In this document: piece after piece, positions 1 through 5,168 of the stretch
Layout: every line of letters begins with the position of its first letter
Numbering within the stretch: the stretch's first letter is position 1
Assembly (NCBI GenBank): GCA_003491845.1
Contig: DNBN01000301.1
Coordinates: forward strand, 1,541 to 6,708
Reading direction: 5' to 3'
DNA length: 5,168 nucleotides
Source of the DNA: Porticoccaceae bacterium
GTDB lineage: Bacteria > Pseudomonadota > Gammaproteobacteria > Pseudomonadales > Porticoccaceae
Position numbers and translations under genes: made by a program
The notes under the pieces: generated by a model
Told to the model about the DNA's origin: nothing
What the model saw: the letters and a program-made list of their open reading frames with translations, nothing else
The model's database searches: none

Positions 1-1082
1 CAGCGGTGGACACCAAAACCAAATGCCAAATGGTGACGTGCATTAGGTCGGTCAATCCAGAAACGATCAGGCTGATCTATGACCTCGCCGTCGCGGTTAC
101 CTGAGACATACCACATGGCGATCTTGTCACCCTTCTTCATTTGCTGACCACCAAACTCAACATCGCGTAATGCTGTGCGACGCATATAGGCCAAAGGGGT
201 CTGCCAACGAATAATTTCTGAAACCATGTTTGGAATAATTGAGGTATCAGCACGGAGTTTATCGTACTCACCGGGGTTTTGATTGAGGGCCAGAACGCCA
301 CCGGAAATGGAATTTCTTGTAGTGTCATTGCCGCCGACGATGAGCAAAATCAGGTTTCCCAAAAACTCCATTGACGGCATATTTTGCGTGTCCTTGCCAT
401 GAGCCAGCATGGAAAGTAAGTCCGATTTAACCGGCTGAGCGGCTCTCTCGTCTCGAAGTTTGGTGAAGTATTCTAAACACTCCAGTAATGCCGCTCGACG
501 CACGGGCTCTGGTGTAGGGCCACCACCTAACTCGCCGGATGTGGCCATATCTGACCAATAAGTGAGCTTATGCCGTTCAGCAAACGGAAAGTCGAATATT
601 GTTGCCAACATTTGGGTAGTCAGCTCTACCGAGACTAAATCAACCCAATTGAAAGTCTCGCCAATAGGCAGCGAATCTAAAATAGTTTCGGCGCGACTTC
701 TAATGGTGCCTTCTAACTTGGCCAAATTCATTGGCGCCACGACCCCTTGCACGGTCTTTCTTTGGGCGTCGTGCTTGGGCGGGTCCATACCAATGAAATT
801 TGCAGTTTCAAAATCTGCGGGGCGATCGCCTAACACAATCCCAGAGTCAGAAGAAAAATCTTGGAAGTTTTTTTCCATCGCCATGATGTCGTTAAACCGG
901 GTCAGCGACCAATAAGGACCAAAAAGACTGTCCTTACAATAATGTACTGGCGCCTCTTTACGTAGCCGGGCGAAATATTCCCAATGCGTATCTGACTGAA
1001 ATAGGTCTGCTCTACTAACATCTATCTCCTCTAAGGGAATATCTGCTACCGATGCATAATCTTGTGCAACTGACTCCGACAT
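1..1082 (-). CDS. CYP153-like cytochrome P450, C-terminus cut by the window edge
   Basis: Visible are 360 residues plus two bases (TG) of codon 361. By motif position that codon is the haem-ligand cysteine, so the cut falls inside it. Motifs in order: MDPPKHDAQRKTV at about 99-111 (helix C), GGNDTTRNS at 250-258 (helix I oxygen-activation site), ExxR as EIIR at 289-292, and HLAFGFGVHR(C) at 351-361 (haem loop). The I-helix string LLIVGGNDTTRNS, the GNRDGEVID stretch and the haem loop match remembered CYP153 enzymes. These are soluble bacterial P450s that hydroxylate terminal carbons of alkanes and similar molecules using ferredoxin and ferredoxin reductase. No signal peptide or membrane anchor is seen. 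The start is supported by AGGAG at 1089-1093, 6 bases before ATG. No redox partner gene is in view. P450 membership is near certain; the CYP153 assignment is likely; the substrate is unknown. Confidence 0.93.
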   Translation of the reverse strand, partial: MSESVAQDYASVADIPLEEIDVSRADLFQSDTHWEYFARLRKEAPVHYCKDSLFGPYWSLTRFNDIMAMEKNFQDFSSDSGIVLGDRPADFETANFIGMDPPKHDAQRKTVQGVVAPMNLAKLEGTIRSRAETILDSLPIGETFNWVDLVSVELTTQMLATIFDFPFAERHKLTYWSDMATSGELGGGPTPEPVRRAALLECLEYFTKLRDERAAQPVKSDLLSMLAHGKDTQNMPSMEFLGNLILLIVGGNDTTRNSISGGVLALNQNPGEYDKLRADTSIIPNMVSEIIRWQTPLAYMRRTALRDVEFGGQQMKKGDKIAMWYVSGNRDGEVIDQPDRFWIDRPNARHHLAFGFGVHR

Positions 1083-1124
1083 TTTGATCTCCTCATTTTC
1101 CTCTCACCAGACAATACACCCTGA

Positions 1125-1165
1125 GAGAATTTCGTGCGAGTGGCTAAAATCGCACTTAAATTCTC
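1125..1165. promoter_or_regulatory. Long inverted repeat between divergent P450 and selO
   Basis: The arms are GAGAATTT-C-GTGCGA (1125-1139) and TCGCAC-TT-AAATTCTC (1150-1165). All 14 paired bases match; the only flaw is a 1-versus-2 base bulge, and the loop is 10 bases (1140-1149). It sits in the middle of the 116-base gap between two divergent start codons, which suits an operator for a regulator acting on one or both genes. It has only a short T-run (GTTTT) on its right side, so a terminator is less likely. I found no convincing -35/-10 pair to place it against. The structure is seen directly; its role is inferred. Confidence 0.6.
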
Positions 1166-1198
1166 GTTTTAAATCCTGGCAAAGGGTAATCTGCGAGC

Positions 1199-2761
1199 AT
1201 GAAATCACTTAACTTCGATAACCAGTTCACCGCCCAAATGCCGGCGGACGCCGACACTGGCTCCCAGCGCAAGCAACTTAAAAATGCCCTCTTTGCTAGG
1301 GTCAATCCAACCCCGGTCAGCGCGCCAACACTGATTCACTATTCAGAGGACGCGGCCCAGCTATTGGGTTTAAGCGCAGAAGAGTGCACAAGCGATGAGT
1401 TTTTGCAGGTCTTTGCTGGTAATAAGCAAATTGCGGGTATGGACGCACACGCGACCTGCTATGGCGGTCACCAGTTTGGCAATTGGGCCGGGCAGCTAGG
1501 CGACGGCCGCGCCATCAACTTAGGTGAAGTTGAATTAGGCGGCACCCACCTCATGCTGCAGTTAAAAGGCGCAGGTCCGACGCCGTTTTCTCGAACAGCC
1601 GATGGCTTGGCGGTATTGCGCTCGTCACTCCGAGAATACCTCTGCTCAGAAGCCATGTATTACCTGGGCGTGCCCACAACTCGAGCCCTGTCCCTGATCA
1701 CCACAGGTGAAGACGTGGTTCGAGACATGCTGTATGACGGCAATGCGGCGCCCGAGAAAGGCGCTGTAGTGTGCAGGTTAAGCAGTTCATTTGTACGCTT
1801 CGGTCATTTTCAAATGCTTGCGGCGCGCCAAGAGTTGGACCTCCTAAAAGCGTTCACAGATTTCGTCATTCAAAGAGAATTCCCAGCATTGGATAATCTA
1901 GCTGCGGATGCCAAAGGCACTTACATCGCTTGGTTTGAGGAAGTGTGTCACCGCACCGCTGACCTTATGGTGCACTGGATGCGCGTGGGGTTTGTTCACG
2001 GGGTGATGAATACCGACAATATGTCCATCATTGGCGAGACCATCGACTATGGTCCTTACGGTTGGCTAGAAGGCTTTGACCCCAACTGGACACCCAACAC
2101 TACCGATGCAGGCCAGCGCCGCTACCGTTACGGGCAGCAACCAGCCATCGGTCAATGGAATTTGATGCAGTTGGCTAACGCAATATTGCCGCTAATAGAG
2201 GACTCAAAACCTCTAGAGGATGCGCTAACTGCCTATGTAACTAGATACGAAGCGGGCTGGCAAAAGACCATGACCGCTAAACTCGGGCTAAGAGCGTACG
2301 ACAAAGACCTTACTGATCGACTGCTGACTTTATTAACGGTCAGCGAAACCGATATGACCTTGTTCTTCCGCGCGTTGGCAGGCATTGCCGAGGATACTCC
2401 GCAGCCCTTTACGACACTGGCGCACTGTTACTACACGCCGGAGCTTTTGAGTGATGCTGATAAAGCCCAAATTGAAACGTGGCTGGCAGATTATCTCAAG
2501 GCGGCTAAGGCTCAGGGCCAGAGTGATGAGGATAGGGCTGTTTTGATGAATCAAACCAATCCTAAATATGTATTGCGCAACTACCTTTCCCAGATCGCCA
2601 TCGATAGTGCCGAGGCCGGGGACTATTCGAAGGTAGATGAGTTACTCAACGCTCTGAAAAATCCTTACGACGAACAACCTGAATACGAGCACCTGGCTGA
2701 GAAGAGACCCGAGTGGGCGCGCAATAAGGCAGGCTGTTCAATGCTTTCTTGTAGTTCCTAG
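1199..2761 (+). CDS. selO: Protein adenylyltransferase SelO (YdiU family)
   Basis: A complete 520-residue SelO, a pseudokinase-fold enzyme that transfers AMP from ATP to Ser/Thr/Tyr of target proteins and is linked to oxidative stress. Seen in order: GGHQFGNWAGQLGDGRA (89-105), QLKGAG with the likely ATP-contacting Lys123, GPTPFSRTADG (126-136), SSLREYLCSEAM (142-153), and HGVMNTDN (267-274), whose Asp273 is the probable catalytic residue. Asp283 of the DYG motif is the probable metal ligand. Spacing between these two Asp residues is 10, as I recall for characterised SelO. The tail ends SCSS, with Cys518 third from the end, the position of selenocysteine in human SELENOO. The usual activation-loop Cys of E. 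coli-type proteins (FICNHSD) is absent; the loop reads WTPNTTD. The start is ATG, with only a weak purine stretch (AAAGGG, 1181-1186) about 12 bases upstream; Met14 is an alternative. No terminator of its own is visible. Confidence 0.96.
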   Translation: MKSLNFDNQFTAQMPADADTGSQRKQLKNALFARVNPTPVSAPTLIHYSEDAAQLLGLSAEECTSDEFLQVFAGNKQIAGMDAHATCYGGHQFGNWAGQLGDGRAINLGEVELGGTHLMLQLKGAGPTPFSRTADGLAVLRSSLREYLCSEAMYYLGVPTTRALSLITTGEDVVRDMLYDGNAAPEKGAVVCRLSSSFVRFGHFQMLAARQELDLLKAFTDFVIQREFPALDNLAADAKGTYIAWFEEVCHRTADLMVHWMRVGFVHGVMNTDNMSIIGETIDYGPYGWLEGFDPNWTPNTTDAGQRRYRYGQQPAIGQWNLMQLANAILPLIEDSKPLEDALTAYVTRYEAGWQKTMTAKLGLRAYDKDLTDRLLTLLTVSETDMTLFFRALAGIAEDTPQPFTTLAHCYYTPELLSDADKAQIETWLADYLKAAKAQGQSDEDRAVLMNQTNPKYVLRNYLSQIAIDSAEAGDYSKVDELLNALKNPYDEQPEYEHLAEKRPEWARNKAGCSMLSCSS

Positions 2762-2790
2762 TCAGTAGTTCATAAAAAGTAGCCCGTAAG

Positions 2791-2850
2791 ATTTCGTTCG
2801 AAATGCGTAGTTCGTGATTTGCTGCGCTTATTTGCACCAATTTGCGCCAA
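2791..2850. repeat. Short palindrome and tandem 10-mer downstream of selO
   Basis: In the 158 bases between the selO stop and the next terminator there is no gene. The stretch holds a perfect small palindrome, ATTTCG-TT-CGAAAT (2791-2804), and a tandem pair TTTGCACCAA / TTTGCGCCAA (2831-2850, 9 of 10 bases identical). Neither has a T-run, so they do not make a selO terminator. They may be chance or unit repeats of a larger family elsewhere in the genome. Confidence 0.3.
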
Positions 2851-2919
2851 AACAGTCTCTACAAAAACCCAGCGAAACCTTGCTGAAATAAGTCGACACA
2901 AACTGCGATAACCTGCATT

Positions 2920-2950
2920 AAAAAAGCCCCGGCGTCTCCGCCGAGGCTTT
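2920..2950 (-). terminator. Rho-independent terminator for the tonB gene
   Basis: Read on the minus strand: AAAGCCTCGGCG, loop GAGA (a GNRA tetraloop), CGCCGGGGCTTT, continuing into six T. The 12-bp stem has one G-U wobble on this strand but a C-A mismatch and only three T on the plus strand. It is therefore built for the minus-strand gene ending about 80 bases upstream (tonB) and would be weak for selO. Confidence 0.88.
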
Positions 2951-3030
2951 AATGGAAGACTTCAATAAAAGCTCCAACAAAAGCATTAAGAAGAAGGCTT
3001 CTAAAACCACTTTAATGGTTAGTGTTGGCG

Positions 3031-3699
3031 CTAGCCATTATCTAATTGAAAGACCATCCGGGTTTGTACCCCATGTACCCAAGTCGCCTTGCCATCAAAT
3101 ACCTTAGGTTTGTATTTGTAACGCAACACCGCGTCTATCGCAGCCTTGCCAAAACCGCCAGTCGGCTGAGCATCTATAACTTGTGGGTTTTGCACCCGAC
3201 CTAGTTGGTCCACAGAAAACTCCAATAGCACCCAACCCTCTATGCCCCTTGCTGCCATTCGGCGCGGGTAAGTCGGTGCCACAGTCACTACAGGCAAAAT
3301 ACCACCATCGGTGAGCCTACCGTGACTTGGTGTGAGAATGGTGGAGGGACATCCCGCGGGCCTATTTCATCGTAGTCCCCACCGGAAGAAACTGGTATCA
3401 CCAGCTTTGTCGAAGGCTGAACCTCAGGCACAGGTGGCGGCTCCAGTTTCGGCTTGTCAGCAATGACATCGCGATCCTCTACCAAACGTACAATGGTCAA
3501 ATTCGCAGCGGCTGTAGGATCCGCGACCTCTATGTCGGAGCCTGAGATCAAAGATCTGCAATTGAAAAAACAAAGATGCGGTGACCAGCAAGCCGGTTAA
3601 CAAAGCACAACAGTAGCGCTTTGTAGATTCACCCAGCTTTTCACCTATTGGGAACCAGAAGTCCGCAATTAGATTTCGGTTTAGTAACATACTCGCCAT
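3031..3699 (-). pseudogene. tonB: TonB-type energy transducer with two compensating frameshifts
   Basis: TonB links inner-membrane proton motive force (via ExbB/ExbD) to outer-membrane receptors. Frame A from ATG 3699 gives a cytoplasmic start and one membrane helix at about residues 29-47 (CCALLTGLLVTASLFFQL). Frame B (about 3551-3330) gives the periplasmic linker with KPKLEPPPVPEVQP. Frame C (from about 3320 to the TAG at 3031-3033) gives the TonB C-terminal domain, DGGILPVVTVAPTYPRR then GIEGWVLLEFSVDQLGRV and AVLRYKYKP. A and C are the same frame and B is +1, so the whole would be near 222 residues, normal for short TonB. B has a TAA upstream within the membrane-helix codons and C a TGA at 3367-3369, so neither frame alone spans the gene. 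AGAGG lies 7 bases before ATG. No exbB/exbD is in view. It may be a real pseudogene, sequencing indels, or (less likely) recoding. Confidence 0.85.
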
Positions 3700-3726
3700 A
3701 GCTATTTCCTCTCATTACTGAGCCTT

Positions 3727-3768
3727 CTAACCATTAGAAATGTCACTGTTAAAGTATCCTAATGGTTA
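3727..3768. repeat. Inverted repeat upstream of tonB (CTAATGGTTA motif)
   Basis: TAACCATTAG (3728-3737) and CTAATGGTTA (3759-3768) are perfect 10-base inverted copies separated by 21 bases. They lie 28-69 bases before the tonB start. A nested 6-base palindrome TTCTAA-CCA-TTAGAA covers 3725-3739. The position suits an operator or promoter-proximal structure for tonB, but no Fur-box-like sequence and no clear -35/-10 pair was found here. Confidence 0.45.
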
Positions 3769-4063
3769 CTTAGCTTGCTTAGACAGATCCAGAAATACGC
3801 CGCTTGGAAATATATTCACTGGGAAAAGGGACAAGTGGCATTTTTTCTCGACTAACCGGTTAATGCCCTTTCTAACCTCTCGAGCTAGTTTTGCATCCAC
3901 ACCAGACTACTTAGGCAAGCGCGCAATAAACGTCGTCACAGCGACGCACTCATTTAACTCAGAACTTTACCGAGACAACCCCAATGGAGAGCAACAACGC
4001 ATAGGTAAGGAAAGTTGGAACCCAAACGACGAAATTCCGCAAAGACTTTTTGTTTTCCAATAG
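3740..4063 (+). CDS. Doubtful 107-residue hypothetical ORF
   Basis: An open frame from ATG 3740 to TAG 4061-4063 in the stretch between tonB and the tRNA (3700-4126), where no recognised gene exists. I recognise no domain, signal peptide or membrane segment. The protein is polar and basic (MSLLKYPNGYLACLDRSRN at the start; SWNPNDEIPQRLFVFQ at the end). There is no Shine-Dalgarno sequence before the ATG, and the start overlaps the tonB upstream inverted repeat. Codon choice shows no strong bias. It could be a chance open frame, or the remnant of something longer; the rest of the stretch shows nothing else. Confidence 0.18.
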   Translation: MSLLKYPNGYLACLDRSRNTPLGNIFTGKRDKWHFFSTNRLMPFLTSRASFASTPDYLGKRAINVVTATHSFNSELYRDNPNGEQQRIGKESWNPNDEIPQRLFVFQ

Positions 4064-4126
4064 GCTACGCCAAAGATGAGAAATCAAACTATAGGAGTGA
4101 AACCAAAGATAAGCGAAACAAAAGAA

Positions 4127-4202
4127 TGGTGGGTCGTCTGGGGTTCGAACCCGTGACCAACGGATTAAAAGTCCGGTGCTCTACCAGCTGAGCTAACTCC
4201 CC
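4127..4202 (-). tRNA. tRNA-Lys (anticodon TTT), halves mismatched
   Basis: The 76 bases include an encoded CCA end (4127-4129). The D arm (GCTC/GAGC), anticodon loop CTTTTAA (anticodon 4167-4169) and T loop TTCGAAC (4143-4149) are normal. The stems that join the two halves are not. In the acceptor stem GGGGAGT faces ACGACCC, with G-A and A-G mismatches at pairs 4-69 and 5-68. In the T stem ACGGG faces CCCAG, with A-G and C-A mismatches at 49-65 and 50-64. Pair 27-43 is C-T. The 3' half fits the usual proteobacterial GGGTCGT...ACGACCC acceptor; the 5' half would need ACTCCCC. So it is recognisable as tRNA-Lys, but may be non-functional or chimeric. Confidence 0.85.
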
Positions 4203-4217
4203 AAAACGAAGACATGA

Positions 4218-4246
4218 ATTATCCAACATTAACAATGTTGGGTCAA
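4218..4246 (-). promoter_or_regulatory. Sigma-70 promoter for the tRNA-Lys gene
   Basis: On the minus strand, -35 TTGACC (4241-4246) and -10 GATAAT (4218-4223) are separated by exactly 17 bases. The -10 box ends 15 bases before the first base of the tRNA, giving a short leader. Both hexamers are one base from consensus. The promoter lies in the AT-rich part of the window, on the 5' side of the tRNA. Confidence 0.75.
4223..4241. repeat. Perfect palindrome filling the tRNA promoter spacer
   Basis: CCAACATT-AAC-AATGTTGG has two 8-base arms with a 3-base centre. It covers the whole spacer between the -35 and -10 boxes and touches the last base of one and the first of the other. There is no adjacent T-run, so it is not a standard terminator. 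It could be an operator; a DNA-bending role or chance is also possible. Confidence 0.5.
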
Positions 4247-4292
4247 TAAAATTAAACAGATAATTAACTAACTAGTTCAATGACAGAGCATT

Positions 4293-4332
4293 AAAAAAAA
4301 AATTCAGTATTGATAACAAAAGCAGTTTGTTA
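4293..4332 (-). terminator. Possible weak terminator after ffh
   Basis: On the minus strand a 7-bp AT-rich stem (TAACAAA-CTGCT-TTTGTTA, 4314-4332, starting at the ffh stop codon) is followed after 11 bases by ten T (4293-4302). The gap between stem and T-run and the low GC of the stem make it atypical, but such ends are common in AT-rich genomes. Confidence 0.3.
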
Positions 4333-5168
4333 ATTCATGCCTGGAATTTTACCTGCAAGGCCTCTCATCATTTTACCGATTCCACCTTTTGAGAACATTT
4401 TCATCATTTTTTGCATTTCTTCAAATTGCTTAAGGAGGCGGTTTACATCTTGGACCTTAACTCCAGAACCGTTTGCAATCCTTATCTTTCTTTTTGCTTT
4501 GATAATTTCAGGCTTTGTTTTCTCTAATTTTGTCATGGAATTTATAATTGCTTCAATTTGCATCATCGACTTGTCTCCTTGTTCGGGATCTATTTTTGAT
4601 GCACTACCTGCTAATTGGGATGGAAGCTTATCCATCATTGCTCCAACACCTCCCATCTTTTTCATCTGTCCAATTTGATTTTTAAAATCATCCAAATCAA
4701 AGTTTTTACCGGACTTAACTTTATCTGCTATCTTTTCAGCTTCTTTAATGTCTACATTTTTTTGGGCCTCTTCAACAAGACCGACAATATCTCCCATCCC
4801 AAGGATTCGAGAAGATATGCGATCTGGGTAAAAAACTTCCAGACCTGATACTTTTTCACTCACGCCAATATATTTAATTGGCTTCCCTGTCACATGTCTA
4901 ACGGATAAAGCTGCACCGCCTCTTGAATCTCCATCTAATTTTGTCAACACAATACCAGTTAGAGGTAACGTGTCTCCAAAAGCTTTCGCTGTATTAACAG
5001 CGTCTTGTCCCTGCATCGCATCAACAACAAAAAGTGTTTCAACTGGATTTAGTATTTTGTGAAGTTCTTTAATTTCCTTCATCATTAATTCATCAATGCC
5101 CAAACGACCGGCAGTATCAAAAATAATTACATCAAAATAATGTTTTTTTGCATAAGTCAGAACGGAGG
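4330..5168 (-). CDS. ffh: Signal recognition particle protein Ffh (SRP54), N-terminus outside the window
   Basis: The last 278 residues of a protein normally near 450; it runs off the right edge. Ffh binds 4.5S RNA and signal sequences on ribosomes and, as a GTPase with FtsY, delivers nascent membrane proteins to the translocon. Visible residues (counted from the edge): DTAGR at 17-21 (G3), TKLDGDSRGG at 75-84 (G4), GVSEK at about 101-105 (closing loop), then SRILGMGD, leading into the methionine-rich M domain. This has QMKKMGGVGAMMDKLP, the RNA-binding INSMTKLEKTKPEIIKAKRKIRIANGSGVKVQDVNRLLKQF, and a MMKMF/GKMMRGLAGKIPGMN tail. Wording such as EEAQKNVDIKEAEK and DKLPSQLA is closer to betaproteobacterial Ffh than to E. 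coli, by memory. GC near 30% differs sharply from the genes at the left. The stop is TAA at 4330-4332. Confidence 0.97.
   Translation of the reverse strand, partial: SVLTYAKKHYFDVIIFDTAGRLGIDELMMKEIKELHKILNPVETLFVVDAMQGQDAVNTAKAFGDTLPLTGIVLTKLDGDSRGGAALSVRHVTGKPIKYIGVSEKVSGLEVFYPDRISSRILGMGDIVGLVEEAQKNVDIKEAEKIADKVKSGKNFDLDDFKNQIGQMKKMGGVGAMMDKLPSQLAGSASKIDPEQGDKSMMQIEAIINSMTKLEKTKPEIIKAKRKIRIANGSGVKVQDVNRLLKQFEEMQKMMKMFSKGGIGKMMRGLAGKIPGMN

Noticed and set aside
562..915. Open frame of 117 codons on the plus strand inside the P450
   Set aside because: It is antisense to a clearly recognisable P450 with all its motifs on the minus strand; no RBS and no family resemblance.
2920..2950. Terminator for selO on the plus strand
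   Set aside because: On the plus strand the stem has a C-A mismatch and only three T follow; the strand with the wobble pair and six T is the minus strand.
2952..3107. 51-codon plus-strand ORF starting MEDFNKSSNKSIKKK just after the terminator
   Set aside because: No RBS, its start abuts the terminator stem, and its second half is antisense to the conserved tonB C-terminus.
3545..3557. CTTTGA at the first tonB frame change, resembling the prfB (RF2) programmed +1 shift signal
   Set aside because: In the incoming frame the codons are ATC TTT GAT, so CTT and TGA are not read in frame; there is also no upstream Shine-Dalgarno-like stimulator of the prfB kind. A second, opposite shift would still be needed.
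4127..4202. Clean integration site (attL/attR) of a mobile element at tRNA-Lys
   Set aside because: No integrase and no second copy of the tRNA 3' end is in the window, and the stems are mispaired, unlike a normal restored attB. Kept only as the alternative in the tRNA finding.
4337..4848. Two open frames (4337-4678 and 4615-4848) on the plus strand, rich in Ile/Phe/Ser
   Set aside because: Shadows of ffh; the apparent hydrophobic segments are the complement of Lys/Met-rich AT-rich codons.
1..5168. CRISPR array, transposon, toxin-antitoxin or defence system
   Set aside because: No regularly spaced repeats, no transposase or recombinase motifs, and no gene pair of that type was found on either strand.

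Overview
The window looks like marine proteobacterial DNA, and it appears to consist of two unlike parts that meet inside a tRNA gene. Bases 1 to about 4140 have medium GC (hand-counted 60-base lines give 47% in the P450, 57-58% in selO and 47% near 3961-4020). Their gene types fit a marine gammaproteobacterium: a CYP153-like P450, SelO and a short TonB. Bases from about 4200 to the end are AT-rich (27-35% GC in counted lines) and carry the C-terminal part of ffh, whose M domain reads more like betaproteobacterial Ffh than E. coli Ffh. The taxonomic reading rests on remembered family sequences, not on a search.

Layout from left to right: (1) 1-1082, minus strand, a CYP153-like cytochrome P450, cut by the window edge inside the codon of its haem-ligand cysteine. 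(2) 1083-1198, a divergent intergenic region with a long inverted repeat. (3) 1199-2761, plus strand, a complete selO (protein adenylyltransferase). (4) 2762-3030, a convergent intergenic region with a rho-independent terminator oriented for the gene on its right. (5) 3031-3699, minus strand, a TonB-type energy transducer that reads as a whole protein only if two opposite frameshifts are allowed. (6) 3700-4126, tonB upstream DNA with inverted repeats and a doubtful 107-residue ORF. (7) 4127-4202, minus strand, a tRNA-Lys(TTT) whose 5' and 3' halves do not pair in the acceptor stem and T stem. (8) 4203-4329, AT-rich DNA with a good sigma-70 promoter for the tRNA, whose spacer is a perfect palindrome. 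(9) 4330-5168, minus strand, the 3' part of ffh (SRP54).

The genes do not form one pathway. P450 and selO are divergent, selO and tonB are convergent, and ffh and the tRNA are housekeeping. No integrase, transposase, CRISPR array or defence module is visible. The most striking signal is the tRNA-Lys: each half fits a different, well-paired tRNA, and they join at the self-complementary GGGTTCGAACCC of the T arm, close to where composition changes. This is either a chimeric assembly joined at conserved tRNA sequence, or the scar of integration at a tRNA 3' end that left a mispaired gene.
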